Below are positions 46,813-56,599 of a DNA stretch of 64,000 nt, in pieces. The translations under genes and the position numbers were made by a program. Every line of letters begins with the position of its first letter. The first letter of the stretch is position 1. Under the pieces are notes generated by a model. It worked only from the letters and a program-made list of their open reading frames with translations. It had not been told where the DNA came from and made no database searches. Source of the DNA: Sulfurimicrobium sp. (GTDB lineage: Bacteria; Pseudomonadota; Gammaproteobacteria; Burkholderiales; Sulfuricellaceae); NCBI GenBank assembly GCA_030652035.1, contig JAUSBJ010000033.1, positions 1-64,000 of the forward strand, in the 5' to 3' direction.

Positions 46813-47742
46813 ATGCGCTTCCTCCAACTGTTTATTTTGTCGCTTGTTTTCGTGGTGTCTGGTTGCACCACACTTGAGCGCACCGTGCACATGTACAGCA
46901 GCGAAGCACCTCCGCCTCAAACATTTCAATACAAAGGTGGCGGCTCCAGCATTTACTACTCGTTCACTGTCGGTGACGCGCCACAGCCGGATACCGCAGT
47001 CTTTTTCTACGGCGCAACAGGCTGCCCCAGTTGGAAATCAGTCATGCCCAGTTACGTCAGCGGCTTCACGGCCACTGCTCGCGTTTTTGTTCTCAACAAA
47101 CGATTTGTGCCTGACCGTTCTACCGGGCTATTCGACTGTGGCCAAGACTTTCATCTCGCAAACAATCCCGATCAGTGGGTCGCTGACTATTCGGAATTCA
47201 TCGCTGCGCAAATAAGCTCCATCATGCCAAAACCCAGAAATATCGTGTTGGTTGGTGTCTCTGAAGGCGCATTGCCCGCAGCAAAAATCGCAGGGCTACT
47301 CCCGGAAGTTACTCACCTCGCAGTCATCGGCAGCGGCGGTTACTCAATGCGCAAATCACTCACCACACTCAAGCAGAGGGGTGCCATTGGTTTCGATGTC
47401 GACTCGGGCTGGAAGAAAATTGCCACCGATCCTCGCAGCATCGAAAAGGATTGGTACGGCAACCCCTATCGCTGGTGGTCAGACATCATGGACATCGCCC
47501 CTGTTTACGATCTTCTCAAGCTAAATATTCCCATCATTATCGGCATCGGTGAACAAGACGCGAGTGTTCCGGTTGAGTCCGCACATTTCCTGGCATCTCA
47601 ATTCAAGGAGGCCGGCAAAAGCAATCTCGTTCTTAACGTCTATCCGGGTGCCGATCACCGCTTGAGCGGCAATGGCATTTCCCATCGCGCTGAGTTTTTT
47701 TCAGAATTGAGCCGCCTGCTACAATCGAAGCATAACGATTAA
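46813..47742 (+). CDS. Putative lipoprotein with alpha/beta-hydrolase fold
   Basis: 309 residues from the ATG at 46813, giving a lipoprotein signal MRFLQLFILSLVFVVSGC (lipobox VSGC). The mature part has a nucleophile-elbow-like GVSEGALPAAKIA, a later Asp in IIIGIGEQDASVPVES, and His in YPGADHRLSG, consistent with a Ser-Asp-His hydrolase. Substrate unknown. Its low GC and its position among mobile elements suggest acquisition. Confidence 0.75.
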   Translation: MRFLQLFILSLVFVVSGCTTLERTVHMYSSEAPPPQTFQYKGGGSSIYYSFTVGDAPQPDTAVFFYGATGCPSWKSVMPSYVSGFTATARVFVLNKRFVPDRSTGLFDCGQDFHLANNPDQWVADYSEFIAAQISSIMPKPRNIVLVGVSEGALPAAKIAGLLPEVTHLAVIGSGGYSMRKSLTTLKQRGAIGFDVDSGWKKIATDPRSIEKDWYGNPYRWWSDIMDIAPVYDLLKLNIPIIIGIGEQDASVPVESAHFLASQFKEAGKSNLVLNVYPGADHRLSGNGISHRAEFFSELSRLLQSKHND

Positions 47743-47761
47743 GTTTTAATCGTTATGCTTC
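47727..47761. terminator. Perfect hairpin over the stop codon of the lipoprotein gene
   Basis: Arms of 16 bases (GAAGCATAACGATTAA and its complement) with a 3-base loop. No T-run follows, so termination is uncertain. The GCATAACGATT word recurs at the end of the next gene. The following 47762-47977 has another fold-back (GGCCGTGTC / GACACGGCC) but no gene. Confidence 0.5.
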
Positions 47762-47977
47762 CCGGGACAAAGCACTCGATGGCGAATGCACCTTTGAAAC
47801 TGTTTTGGGGTTCAATGAGTGGAGGCCGTGTCAAGGGGTTGGTGCGGCCCGCAGCGTAGCGAGGACACGGCCCTTTGACGGTCATACCCGTTTCATATTC
47901 TATGGATCAATAGCATACAATGCCGTTTTTCCTAAAAAACGGGTTTTTCTACACCCTTTTTAAGCGGAATATGTGGA

Positions 47978-48505
47978 GTGAAGCTGATTAACGAAACAAC
48001 ACGGATACTGATCAGGCCGCTAAGCTTGGGTGACGTGCCTGCGCTGCTGGATATCCTTGGCGATCCGGAGGTCATGAGGCATTCTGTGCGCGGTGTCTAT
48101 GATGAGCCCGCTACTCGAAAGTTTGTGGAATGGTGCTTGGCTTGTTACGCATCGCATGGCGTTGGTCCATGGGCTCTTGTGGAAAAAGGAACATTGGCCC
48201 TTATTGGCTTTTGCGGGGTCGGTCCTGAGCGGGTTGGAGAAGTGGAAGAAATCAATCTCGGATATCGCCTAGCACGGCCTTACTGGGGGCGAGGCCTTGC
48301 CACGGAGGCGGCACGTTCGGTCCTTGCCTACGCGTTTGAAGTTATGGAGTTCGAGTCAGTGGTGGTAATTATCCAGCCTGAACATGCCGCCTCATTGCGC
48401 GTTGCGGAAAAGGCCGGTTTTTGTGGTTTCCTGGATGTCGCGTTTCATGAAAGGCCGGTTCGGCTATATCGGCTGACCCATAAGGAGTGGACCGGAATCG
48501 CATAA
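47978..48505 (+). CDS. GNAT-family N-acetyltransferase (RimJ/RimL type)
   Basis: 175 residues from GTG at 47978. TRILIRPLSLGDVPALLDILGDPEVMRH, the acetyl-CoA loop LGYRLARPYWGRGLATEAARSVLAYAFE and EHAASLRVAEKAGF are characteristic of acetyltransferase_3. Substrate unknown. Followed by a second fold-back with GCATAACGATTCAGG at its start. Confidence 0.9.
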   Translation: MKLINETTRILIRPLSLGDVPALLDILGDPEVMRHSVRGVYDEPATRKFVEWCLACYASHGVGPWALVEKGTLALIGFCGVGPERVGEVEEINLGYRLARPYWGRGLATEAARSVLAYAFEVMEFESVVVIIQPEHAASLRVAEKAGFCGFLDVAFHERPVRLYRLTHKEWTGIA

Positions 48506-48631
48506 CGATTCAGGTTAGATCGTGATCGTGAAGCGAGCCGCGATCTGAACCTGTTGTTGACACTTCCCGGTCTGGCACATCGATGCCGTTTCAGGTGTGA
48601 GGAGTCCATCCCATTGCCCTACGAATTACCT

Positions 48632-49030
48632 TCATTGCCGGTATTTCCCCGCCAACTCCGAATCCATGGTGGCAAGATGGGTGCGGAACCAGTCCGGGAT
48701 GGCCTCGGTCAGGTAGGCGCGGACAAGGGCGGTGCGGGGCCCTCCGGTGCGCGAGCGCATCATGCCCAGCTCCGCCAGGATGCGTTGGTGTTCCGCTTCA
48801 TGCTCTTGCCGTGACGATAGCCCGCACGCTTGCATCATCCGGGATTCGTGCTCGAAATGCTTGCGGGTATGGTCGAGCAGGGCATCGAGGCGCTGTTGCA
48901 ATTCCCCGTCCGGCGCCTGTTGCGCGCGCACCAGCAGCGCCACGAATTCGCGATGCGTGGCATCCATTTCGGGAAGATGAAGGGTGTGGGCCTCGTCGTT
49001 CCAGGCAAATTCGGTTTTCATGATGCTCAT
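48632..49030 (-). CDS. Bacteriohemerythrin
   Basis: 132 residues from the ATG at 49030 (MSIMKTEFAWNDEAHTLHLPEMDATHREF); 49021 is an alternative. Ligand motifs MDATHREF, HTRKHFEHESRMM, HEAEHQRIL and RTHLATMD are present. The start overlaps the draG stop (ATGA), so it is translated with the nitrogenase switch-off genes. Oxygen binding near nitrogenase regulation is a plausible role. Confidence 0.88.
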   Translation of the reverse strand: MSIMKTEFAWNDEAHTLHLPEMDATHREFVALLVRAQQAPDGELQQRLDALLDHTRKHFEHESRMMQACGLSSRQEHEAEHQRILAELGMMRSRTGGPRTALVRAYLTEAIPDWFRTHLATMDSELAGKYRQ

Positions 49031-49941
49031 CCTTGATTGACGGGCGCCATTTGCAGCAATGCCGCCACCTGGTGCTCGATTTCCCTGGTCACGTGGTAGT
49101 CCAGCTTGTCCAGCCAGCGTTTGGGGATCGCGTCCGCGCCGTACAGCGCGCCGGCGAGCATGCCGGCCAGCGCGCCGGTGGTGTCGGCGTCCTCGCCGCG
49201 GTTGACGGTTTCCACCACGCAGCTTTCGAAACTGTCGGTGTAGAAGAAGTGGTGCAGCACGGTCTGCACCGTGTCCACGATGTAGCCCGAGGCGCGGCCG
49301 GGGTAGGGGTCGAATCTGAACTGGCGGTGCGCTTCCACCAGCCGGGTGGCGATGGGACGGCATTCCTTCACCCCGCCGCCCAGCAGCAGGATTTGCGTCA
49401 TGTTGCCCAGCGCCAGCGTGCCGGCGTCGGCGAGCGCATGGTGGTGGGTGATGTGGGACTGTTCCAGGGTATAGCGCTCGAACCGGGCCGCGTCGCCGAG
49501 GGTGTACAGCGCCACCGGGAGGTTGCGCATGGCGGCGCCGTTGCCGCCGTCGCTGTCCGATTCCGGGCCGTGGATGCCGCCGCCCAGCATGTAGCGGCGG
49601 ATGCCGCGGCGGCAGGTCGCGCCCACGTCCACCGGCCTGGATTTGAGCCAGGTGGCAAAAGAATCCGCGATGGCGTTGAGGTTCCAGCCTTTGGATTCGA
49701 TAATGGCCTGGCCGAGATGGAGCGACATTTCGGTGTCGTCCGTGACCTGGCCGGGCACGAGGCGCAGCCAGCCGCCGCCGCTGATGTCACGGTGGGTGCC
49801 GTAGCGCGACTGGATTTCGCGCGGCGTCATGAATTCCACCGTCGCGCCCAGCGCGTCGCCGCAGGCCAAGCCCAGGTAAGCACCGAGGGCCCTGTTGTGC
49901 AGGGTGCTGGGCGAGGCGTTCATGGCATCGTGCAATTGCAT
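49027..49941 (-). CDS. draG: ADP-ribosyl-[dinitrogenase reductase] glycohydrolase DraG
   Basis: 304 residues from the ATG at 49941 (a second ATG lies 12 bases upstream). NRALGAYLGLACGDALGATVEFMTPREI, the metal site TDDTEMSLHLG, WLKSRPVDVGATCRRGIRRYM and GEDADTTGALAGMLAG match DraG. It removes ADP-ribose from the NifH arginine when conditions favour fixation. It lies downstream of draT with an unknown gene between. Confidence 0.95.
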   Translation of the reverse strand: MQLHDAMNASPSTLHNRALGAYLGLACGDALGATVEFMTPREIQSRYGTHRDISGGGWLRLVPGQVTDDTEMSLHLGQAIIESKGWNLNAIADSFATWLKSRPVDVGATCRRGIRRYMLGGGIHGPESDSDGGNGAAMRNLPVALYTLGDAARFERYTLEQSHITHHHALADAGTLALGNMTQILLLGGGVKECRPIATRLVEAHRQFRFDPYPGRASGYIVDTVQTVLHHFFYTDSFESCVVETVNRGEDADTTGALAGMLAGALYGADAIPKRWLDKLDYHVTREIEHQVAALLQMAPVNQG

Positions 49942-49989
49942 AACAAGTCCCATATCGTTAGCGTGAAACTCGCGTAGCGCGCCAGCACT

Positions 49990-50065
49990 TAACCCCCCTC
50001 AATCCCCCCTTTTCAGGGGGGAAGCGTTATCTCCTCCCCTGACAAGGGGAGGCTGGGAGGGGTTA
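49990..50065. repeat. Inverted repeat, AACCCCCCTCARTCCCCCCTT family (copy 5)
   Basis: AACCCCCCTCAATCCCCCC with TTTTCAGGGGGG on the left, CTCCCCTGACAAGGGGAGG to GGGAGGGGTT on the right. It separates draG from the unknown 191-residue gene. Confidence 0.8.
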
Positions 50066-50113
50066 AAGCACAGAGTGGAAAAAAGGCATGGCGCGTACCC
50101 CCTCATCTCTCTC

Positions 50114-50689
50114 CTAAACAGGCCGGTTCTCATATACCTTGACCGGACCCATTTCCTTCAGCGCCTGTTCCCATGCGGTTTCGGGGAATTTGGCGCTGAT
50201 TTTTCTGGCGGCAGCGGCCAGGGTTTCAATTTTCTGGCCCATGTCCAGTTTCTTCAGGTCGCCTTTCTCGATGTAGCACAGGTCGAGCAGCTCGTTGTAA
50301 ACGGTCCCTTCGTCCAGCGGCAGGATGTGGTAACTGATGTCGCCCAGCTTGACCGCGTATTTCTTGAGCAGATCCACGTTGCCGGCATAGATCACGTATT
50401 TGCCATCGGGCGTGAAAAATGGCGACATCAGGGCGTTCAGCCCTTCCAGGTCGGCCAGGTTGTCGAGGAAACTGGAATAGAAGGTGATTTTGTCGCCATT
50501 TGAGAACATGAACACCTGGTCAGTCTTGATTAAGGGCGGACGTTTTTCTCCAGCGATGCTTTCCGCCAGCTTGATGCCGATTTCGCCGCGAAAGGCGAAG
50601 CCGGAGGCCGTCGACCCCTTGAATACGGGGGAAATCAGGCGTTCCTGGCCATCCAGTTTTCCGATCGGGGAGGAGATGAAGTCAGTCAT
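50114..50689 (-). CDS. Unknown protein between draT and draG
   Basis: 191 residues, no signal peptide, no TM segment, no cysteine motif (one Cys). Notable stretches: ISPVFKGSTASGFAFRGEIGIKLAESIAGEKRPPLIKTDQVFMFSNGDKITFYSSFLDNLADLEGLN and a C-terminal LDMGQKIETLAAAARKISAKFPETAWEQAL. The codon use matches its neighbours, and a TGATT-ATG context gives a normal start. I do not recognise the family. Placement between draT and draG on the same strand suggests a role in nitrogenase regulation, by context only. Confidence 0.75.
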   Translation of the reverse strand: MTDFISSPIGKLDGQERLISPVFKGSTASGFAFRGEIGIKLAESIAGEKRPPLIKTDQVFMFSNGDKITFYSSFLDNLADLEGLNALMSPFFTPDGKYVIYAGNVDLLKKYAVKLGDISYHILPLDEGTVYNELLDLCYIEKGDLKKLDMGQKIETLAAAARKISAKFPETAWEQALKEMGPVKVYENRPV

Positions 50690-50726
50690 GATGATTCCTT
50701 ATGTCGTGGTTAAAAAATAAAAACAT

Positions 50727-50837
50727 GTGAAACGTGATGCGTCGTGAAATGTGAAACCGCTGCGCTGTGAAGCGTGAAAGGTTTTTTCATTTCACCCTTC
50801 ACAACAAAGGCGAAGCCAAGTGGCTTCACGCTTCACA
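50727..50837. repeat. Intergenic inverted repeat (GTGAAGCGTGAAA type)
   Basis: AACGTGATGCGTCGTGAAAT and GCTGTGAAGCGTGAAAGG on the left are mirrored by TTTCACCCTTCAC and TTCACGCTTCACAGG on the right. It lies between draT and the unknown gene and touches the draT stop. Confidence 0.65.
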
Positions 50838-51645
50838 GGTAACCGAACTGCACCTGGTAATCGCCGCCAATGACCAGGTATTCGCCTTCCCCCTTGAGCG
50901 TGGCGCCGGAGATCAGGCCGTTGAAAAACAGGATCTTTACTACCGGCACCCGGGCTTCCAGGATGCAGTCGCCGAATTCGTCCGCACGCATGCGGTCCGA
51001 GGTGAACGACACCAGGTTGTTCTGGCGCAAGATGGCGCTGTTTTTCCCCAGCCGCTCCTTGATCGGGTGCTCCTTGAAATCGTTGACGCCGCGGTACAGG
51101 GTCAGGTGCTTCCTCCCCGGCGCGAAGTAGCGCGTCAGCGCGGTCTGGCAGTATTCGTACAGCAGGTCGAGCTGCAGGTTGATGCTGTTGTTGTGGAAGC
51201 GGCTCGACATTTTTTCCTCCACGTATGCCATCCAGCCCGGCGACGGGTAGCGTCCCAGGCTCGTCTTGTGAAAAGTGGGAAAAAGGCCGAAACGGCTTTC
51301 CACCCAACCTTTCAGCACCGCCCCTTCCGGGCCGTTGGAATCGAATCCCCAGCCCTGCAAGAGGCGCAGGTAACTGCTGCGGAAGCGCCGGCGGTCCCGG
51401 GGCTTCAGGCGCTGTTCGCTGTCCAGCCCGAACAGCGCGCCCATGTAATTCTGGAAGGCATCAGCGGCTTCTTCCCTGGATGTGGCGCGCGCCAGCATTT
51501 CAAATAGCGTCCTGTTCATTTCCCGCACGCCGTTGATACGTAGCGGCAGGGGAAAGTCGTTAAAAGCCGTGCTCGCCAGCAACCCGCTGGGGATGCTGAC
51601 CAGGTTGGTGCTGTGTCCATTGAAACTGTCGGCTTTGCTTTCCAT
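50833..51645 (-). CDS. draT: NAD+-dinitrogen-reductase ADP-D-ribosyltransferase DraT
   Basis: 270 residues. HSTNLVSIPSGLLASTAFNDFPLPLRINGVREMNRTLFEML at the start, LTLYRGVNDFKEH (NAD-binding Arg), NNLVSFTSDRMRADEFGD and the C-terminal GEGEYLVIGGDYQVQFGYL with the catalytic Glu match DraT. It ADP-ribosylates an arginine of NifH when energy drops or ammonium rises. It is transcribed divergently from nifH. Confidence 0.94.
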   Translation of the reverse strand: MESKADSFNGHSTNLVSIPSGLLASTAFNDFPLPLRINGVREMNRTLFEMLARATSREEAADAFQNYMGALFGLDSEQRLKPRDRRRFRSSYLRLLQGWGFDSNGPEGAVLKGWVESRFGLFPTFHKTSLGRYPSPGWMAYVEEKMSSRFHNNSINLQLDLLYEYCQTALTRYFAPGRKHLTLYRGVNDFKEHPIKERLGKNSAILRQNNLVSFTSDRMRADEFGDCILEARVPVVKILFFNGLISGATLKGEGEYLVIGGDYQVQFGYL

Positions 51646-51705
51646 TCATAGCCAGCCAGCAAGTTCCATTCCATTGGCTTGTTAGATGGCGCGAGGCGCG
51701 GCTTA

Positions 51706-51740
51706 AACCCCTCCCGGCCTCCACTTGACAGGGGAGGAGC
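51706..51740. repeat. Half copy of the AACCCCTCCCGGCCT repeat family
   Basis: AACCCCTCCCGGCCTCCACT followed by TGACAGGGGAGGAGC; only one arm pair of the larger elements is present, upstream of draT. Confidence 0.55.
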
Positions 51741-51806
51741 GTTCTTGCGCGCCGCATTCTGAATATGGCATGCCGATTGCGTCATTCCAGACATTGGCCT
51801 CCTGTT

Positions 51807-51822
51807 TGTAGCGTTTGCGACA
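51807..51822 (+). promoter_or_regulatory. NifA upstream activator sequence for nifH
   Basis: TGTAGCGTTTGCGACA fits TGT-N10-ACA and lies 70 bases before the -24 element. Confidence 0.8.
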
Positions 51823-51891
51823 TTCGCAACAATCCCTGATCAATAGCAATAAATGTATGCGCAACAATGACTTGAAGCCGTTTTTCGGCGC

Positions 51892-51907
51892 TGGCACAGC
51901 CTTTGCA
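51892..51907 (+). promoter_or_regulatory. Sigma-54 promoter of nifHDK
   Basis: TGGCACAGCCTTTGCA, GG (51893-51894) and GC (51905-51906) ten bases apart, 140 bases upstream of nifH. The long leader between has no reading frame and ends in a strong AAGGAGTGA ribosome site. Confidence 0.93.
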
Positions 51908-52043
51908 ATAGGCTGGGTGCGGCCAAAGAACGGGCCTCTCTGCAGGGCAGATACGAAGATCAACAGCAGTGCGGGGTGTTACCAGACTGGACGCCGGTTA
52001 TTTGACCGGAAGCCAAACGCAGTTTGATTTTTTTAAGGAGTGA

Positions 52044-52922
<879 letters not shown>

Positions 52923-53001
52923 GGGGTAATGGGTGAAGGGGGATGGGTAATGTGCAGTATCCGCCCCAGTCACCCATCCCTCATTACCCTTCACTCATCA
53001 C
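52923..53001. repeat. Inverted-repeat element, GGGTAATGGGTGATG family (copy 2)
   Basis: GGGTAATGGGTGAAGGGGGA on the left is mirrored by CACCCATCCCTCATTACCC and TTCACTCATCAC on the right. It fills the nifH-nifD gap and could influence the nifH:nifDK transcript ratio. Confidence 0.75.
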
Positions 53002-53016
53002 GATAAGGAGTTTCAA

Positions 53017-54456
53017 ATGACTACAGACGTCAAAACCCGGAACCAGGAGTTGATCCAGGAGGTGCTCTCGGCATATCCGGAAAAATCCGCCAAGAAGCGC
53101 GCCAAGCACCTCAATGTATACGAGGAAGGCAAGCCCGATTGCGGCGTGAAATCCAACATCAAGTCCCTGCCCGGCGTGATGACCGTGCGCGGTTGCGCCT
53201 ACGCCGGTTCCAAGGGCGTGGTGTGGGGCCCGATCAAGGACATGGTACACATCAGCCACGGCCCGGTGGGCTGCGGCCAGTATTCCTGGGCCTCGCGGCG
53301 CAATTATTTCATCGGCGTCACCGGCGTCAACGCCTTCGGCACCATGCAGTTCACCTCCGATTTCCAGGAAAAGGACATCGTGTTCGGCGGCGACAAGAAG
53401 CTGGACAAGGTGATGGACGAGATCGAGGCGCTGTTCCCGCTCAACAACGGTATTTCGGTGCAATCCGAATGCCCCATCGGCCTGATCGGCGACGACATCG
53501 AGGCAGTCTCGAAGAAGAAAGCCAAGCAGATCGACAAGACCATCGTGCCGGTGCGCTGCGAAGGCTTCCGCGGAGTGTCCCAGTCGCTCGGCCACCACAT
53601 CGCCAACGACGCGGTGCGCGACTTCGTGCTGGACAAGGTGGACGGCAAGGCCGGCGAATTCGTCAGCACCCCTTACGACGTGGCCATCATCGGCGACTAC
53701 AACATCGGCGGCGACGCCTGGTCCTCGCGCATCCTGCTGGAAGAAATGGGCCTGCGCGTGATCGCCCAGTGGTCCGGCGACGGCACCCTGAAGGAAATGG
53801 AAGCCACGCCCAAGGCCAAGTTGAATCTGATCCACTGCTACCGTTCCATGAACTACATCTGCCGCCACATGGAAGAGAAGTTCGGCATTCCCTGGCACGA
53901 GTACAACTTCTTCGGTCCGACCAAGATCGCCGAGTCGCTGCGCGCCATCGCCGCGCTGTTCGACGACACCATCCAGGAAGGCGCCGAGCGCGTGATCGCC
54001 AAGTACCAGCCGCTGGTGGATGCGGTGGTCGCCAAGTACAAGCCGCGCCTGGGCGGCAAGACCGTGATGCTCTACGTCGGCGGCCTGCGCCCGCGCCACG
54101 TGGTGGGCGCCTATGAAGACCTGGGCATGGAAATCGCCGGCACCGGCTACGAATTCGGCCACGGCGACGACTACCAGCGCACCACCCATTACGTGAAGGA
54201 CGGCACGCTGATCTACGACGACGTCACCGAGTTCGAACTGGAGAAATTCGTCGAAGCGGTCAAGCCCGACCTGGTCGGTTCCGGCATCAAGGAAAAGTAC
54301 GTGTTCCAGAAAATGGGCCTGCCTTTCCGCCAGATGCACTCCTGGGACTACTCCGGCCCTTACCACGGCTACGACGGCTTCGCCATCTTCGCCCGCGACA
54401 TGGACATGGCCATCAGCAGCCCGGTATGGGGCATGACCAAGGCGCCCTGGAAGTAA
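53017..54456 (+). CDS. nifD: Nitrogenase MoFe protein alpha subunit NifD
   Basis: 479 residues. P-cluster cysteines in [32 protein letters not shown] and [11 protein letters not shown]. FeMo-co ligands: the Cys in [27 protein letters not shown] and the His in [19 protein letters not shown]. The molybdenum-type alpha subunit length and motifs exclude Vnf and Anf forms. Catalytic subunit of N2 reduction. Confidence 0.99.
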   Translation: MTTDVKTRNQELIQEVLSAYPEKSAKKRAKHLNVYEEGKPDCGVKSNIKSLPGVMTVRGCAYAGSKGVVWGPIKDMVHISHGPVGCGQYSWASRRNYFIGVTGVNAFGTMQFTSDFQEKDIVFGGDKKLDKVMDEIEALFPLNNGISVQSECPIGLIGDDIEAVSKKKAKQIDKTIVPVRCEGFRGVSQSLGHHIANDAVRDFVLDKVDGKAGEFVSTPYDVAIIGDYNIGGDAWSSRILLEEMGLRVIAQWSGDGTLKEMEATPKAKLNLIHCYRSMNYICRHMEEKFGIPWHEYNFFGPTKIAESLRAIAALFDDTIQEGAERVIAKYQPLVDAVVAKYKPRLGGKTVMLYVGGLRPRHVVGAYEDLGMEIAGTGYEFGHGDDYQRTTHYVKDGTLIYDDVTEFELEKFVEAVKPDLVGSGIKEKYVFQKMGLPFRQMHSWDYSGPYHGYDGFAIFARDMDMAISSPVWGMTKAPWK

Positions 54457-54460
54457 AAGC

Positions 54461-54530
54461 GTGATGGGTAATGAGGAATGAGTGATGGGTACTCCGTCAC
54501 CCATTACCCGTCACCCATGACTCATCACCC
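54461..54530. repeat. Inverted-repeat element, GGGTAATGGGTGATG family (copy 3)
   Basis: GTGATGGGTAATGAGGAATG on the left, CACCCATTACCCGTCACCC and CTCATCACCC on the right, in the nifD-nifK gap. Confidence 0.75.
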
Positions 54531-54548
54531 AGATAAAGGAGATTCAAA

Positions 54549-56090
54549 ATGAGCAGCCAGAACACCGCAAAAGTTCTCGACCACTTCGACCTGTTCCGCC
54601 AGCCGGAATACGTGGAAATGCTGGACAACAAGAAAACCTGTTTCGAAGGCGGAAGGCCGGACGACGAAGTCTTCAAGATCGCCGACTGGACCCGGACCAT
54701 GGAATACCGCGAGAAGAATTTCGCCCGCGAAGCCCTGGTGGTTAACCCGGCCAAGGCCTGCCAGCCGCTGGGCGCGATTTTCGCCGCCCTGGGCTTTGAA
54801 AAAACCCTGCCTTTCGTGCACGGTTCGCAAGGCTGCGTGGCCTACTTCCGCAGCCACTTCAGCCGCCATTTCAAGGAGCCGACCTCGGCGGTTTCCAGTT
54901 CCATGACGGAAGACGCGGCGGTGTTCGGCGGCCTCAACAACATGGTGGACGGCCTCGCCAACAGCTACAGCCTGTACAAACCCAAGATGATCGCGGTTTC
55001 CACCACCTGCATGGCGGAGGTGATCGGAGACGACCTGGACAGCTTCATCCGCACTTCCAAGCAGAAAGGCTCGATCCCGGAAGCATTCGACGTGCCTTTC
55101 GCCCACACCCCGTCTTTCGTCGGCAGCCATATCACCGGCTACGACAATATGATGAAGGGCATCCTGACCCACTTCTGGGAAGGCAAGGCGCGCGCGGACA
55201 ACGGCAAGATCAACTTCGTCGGCGGCTTCGACGGCTACACCGTGGGCAACATGCCTGAAATCCGCCGCATTTTCGACGTGATGGGCGTCGATGCCACCCT
55301 CCTCGGCGACAACAGCGATGTGTGGAATACCCCGACCAGCGGCGAATTCACCATGTACGACGGCGGCACCAAGCTGGAGGACGCCGCGGACGCACTCAAT
55401 GCCAAGGGCACCATTTTCATGCAGCATTTCGGCACGGAAAAAACCCAGGAATACGTCAAGAGCAAGGGCCAGGAAGTGGTCGCCTTCAACCACCCGGTCG
55501 GCGTGGCCGGCACCGACGAATTCCTCATGGCGATTTCCAGGCTCAGCGGCAAGGCAATCCCCGCCGAACTGGAAAAAGAGCGCGGCCGCCTGGTGGACGC
55601 CATCGCCGACTCGCAGGCCCACATCCACGGCAAGAAATTCGCCCTCTACGGCGACCCCAGCATGGTCATGGGCCTGGCTTCCTTCCTCATGGAACTGGGC
55701 GCGGAGCCGGTGCACGTGCTCGCCACCAACGGCAGCAAGGACTGGGAAGCCAAGATGCAGGCCCTGCTCGACGCATCGCCCTTCGGCCAAGGCTGCAAGG
55801 CCTGGGGCGGCAAGGACCTGTGGCACATGCGCTCGCTGCTGGCGACCGAGCCGGTGGACTTCCTCATCGGCAACACCTACGGCAAGTACCTGGAACGTGA
55901 CATCGGCACCCCGCTGATCCGTATCGGCTTTCCTGTCATGGACCGCCACCACCACCATCGCTATCCGGTGTGGGGCTACCAGGGCTCGCTCAACGTGCTG
56001 GTGAAGATACTCGACAAGATCTTCGACACCATGGATGCCACGACGAACGTCCCCGGCAAGACCGACTACAGCTACGACATCATCCGCTAA
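54549..56090 (+). CDS. nifK: Nitrogenase MoFe protein beta subunit NifK
   Basis: 513 residues. P-cluster cysteines in [33 protein letters not shown] and [13 protein letters not shown], then [13 protein letters not shown] and [20 protein letters not shown]. Partner of NifD. An AAAGGAG ribosome site precedes the ATG. Confidence 0.99.
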   Translation: MSSQNTAKVLDHFDLFRQPEYVEMLDNKKTCFEGGRPDDEVFKIADWTRTMEYREKNFAREALVVNPAKACQPLGAIFAALGFEKTLPFVHGSQGCVAYFRSHFSRHFKEPTSAVSSSMTEDAAVFGGLNNMVDGLANSYSLYKPKMIAVSTTCMAEVIGDDLDSFIRTSKQKGSIPEAFDVPFAHTPSFVGSHITGYDNMMKGILTHFWEGKARADNGKINFVGGFDGYTVGNMPEIRRIFDVMGVDATLLGDNSDVWNTPTSGEFTMYDGGTKLEDAADALNAKGTIFMQHFGTEKTQEYVKSKGQEVVAFNHPVGVAGTDEFLMAISRLSGKAIPAELEKERGRLVDAIADSQAHIHGKKFALYGDPSMVMGLASFLMELGAEPVHVLATNGSKDWEAKMQALLDASPFGQGCKAWGGKDLWHMRSLLATEPVDFLIGNTYGKYLERDIGTPLIRIGFPVMDRHHHHRYPVWGYQGSLNVLVKILDKIFDTMDATTNVPGKTDYSYDIIR

Positions 56091-56101
56091 TTGCAGTAAG
56101 G

Positions 56102-56180
56102 AGTGATGGGTTATGAGTGATGTGAGGGGTTCGATGTTGTATCCATGTTCCCCTCACTCATTACCCATTACCCATTACAC
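56102..56180. repeat. Inverted-repeat element, GGGTAATGGGTGATG family (copy 4)
   Basis: AGTGATGGGTTATGAGTGAT and GTGAGGGG on the left are mirrored by CCCCTCACTCATTACCCATT on the right, between nifK and the ferredoxin gene. Confidence 0.7.
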
Positions 56181-56191
56181 AAGGAAATATA

Positions 56192-56539
56192 ATGGCCAAC
56201 ATCACCTTCTCATCCCCGGCGCTGAAAAAGGACGTCACCGTCTATGCCGTCGCCGGCGACCGCAAGACCCTGCTGTCCGTCGCGCAGGAACACAAGATCC
56301 CCATCCACTACGAGTGTGAGGACGGCGAATGCGGTTCCTGCGCCGTCCAGGTCACTCCCCTGGGCGCAAGTGCCCCCAAGGCCGTGCATCTGACGGAAAA
56401 GGAAAAAACTGTGCTGGTGCTCAACGGCAAGCTCAGCAAGGTTGATCTCGAAAAGATCAATCTCAGCGACGTGGCCCCCAAATGGCGCATGGCTTGCCAG
56501 TACATGATTCTCGACGAGGATATCCTGGTCGAATTCTGA
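56192..56539 (+). CDS. Plant-type [2Fe-2S] ferredoxin, last gene of the nifHDK operon
   Basis: 115 residues. The C-x5-C-x2-C...C pattern is YECEDGECGSCAVQVTP with the last Cys in WRMACQYMI. The loop between is longer than in plant ferredoxins. Likely electron donor or protective ferredoxin for nitrogenase, as FdxD-type proteins beside nifHDK. A strong terminator follows. Confidence 0.88.
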   Translation: MANITFSSPALKKDVTVYAVAGDRKTLLSVAQEHKIPIHYECEDGECGSCAVQVTPLGASAPKAVHLTEKEKTVLVLNGKLSKVDLEKINLSDVAPKWRMACQYMILDEDILVEF

Positions 56540-56562
56540 GCTGGCAGCTTGACCGGACATTT

Positions 56563-56597
56563 AACCCACTGTGAGAGCAGTGGGTTTTTTGTTTTTT
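56563..56597 (+). terminator. Rho-independent terminator of nifHDK-ferredoxin
   Basis: Stem AACCCACTG (56563-56571) / CAGTGGGTT (56578-56586), loop TGAGAG, followed by TTTTGTTTTTTT. It marks the end of the nifHDK transcript, so nifE and nifN do not belong to this operon. Confidence 0.92.
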
Positions 56598-56599
56598 TA

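Noticed and set aside
50833-51645. Sigma-54 promoter for draT on the minus strand
   Set aside because: No GG-N10-GC element with a TGGCAC-like -24 box was found on that strand in the draT-nifH gap.
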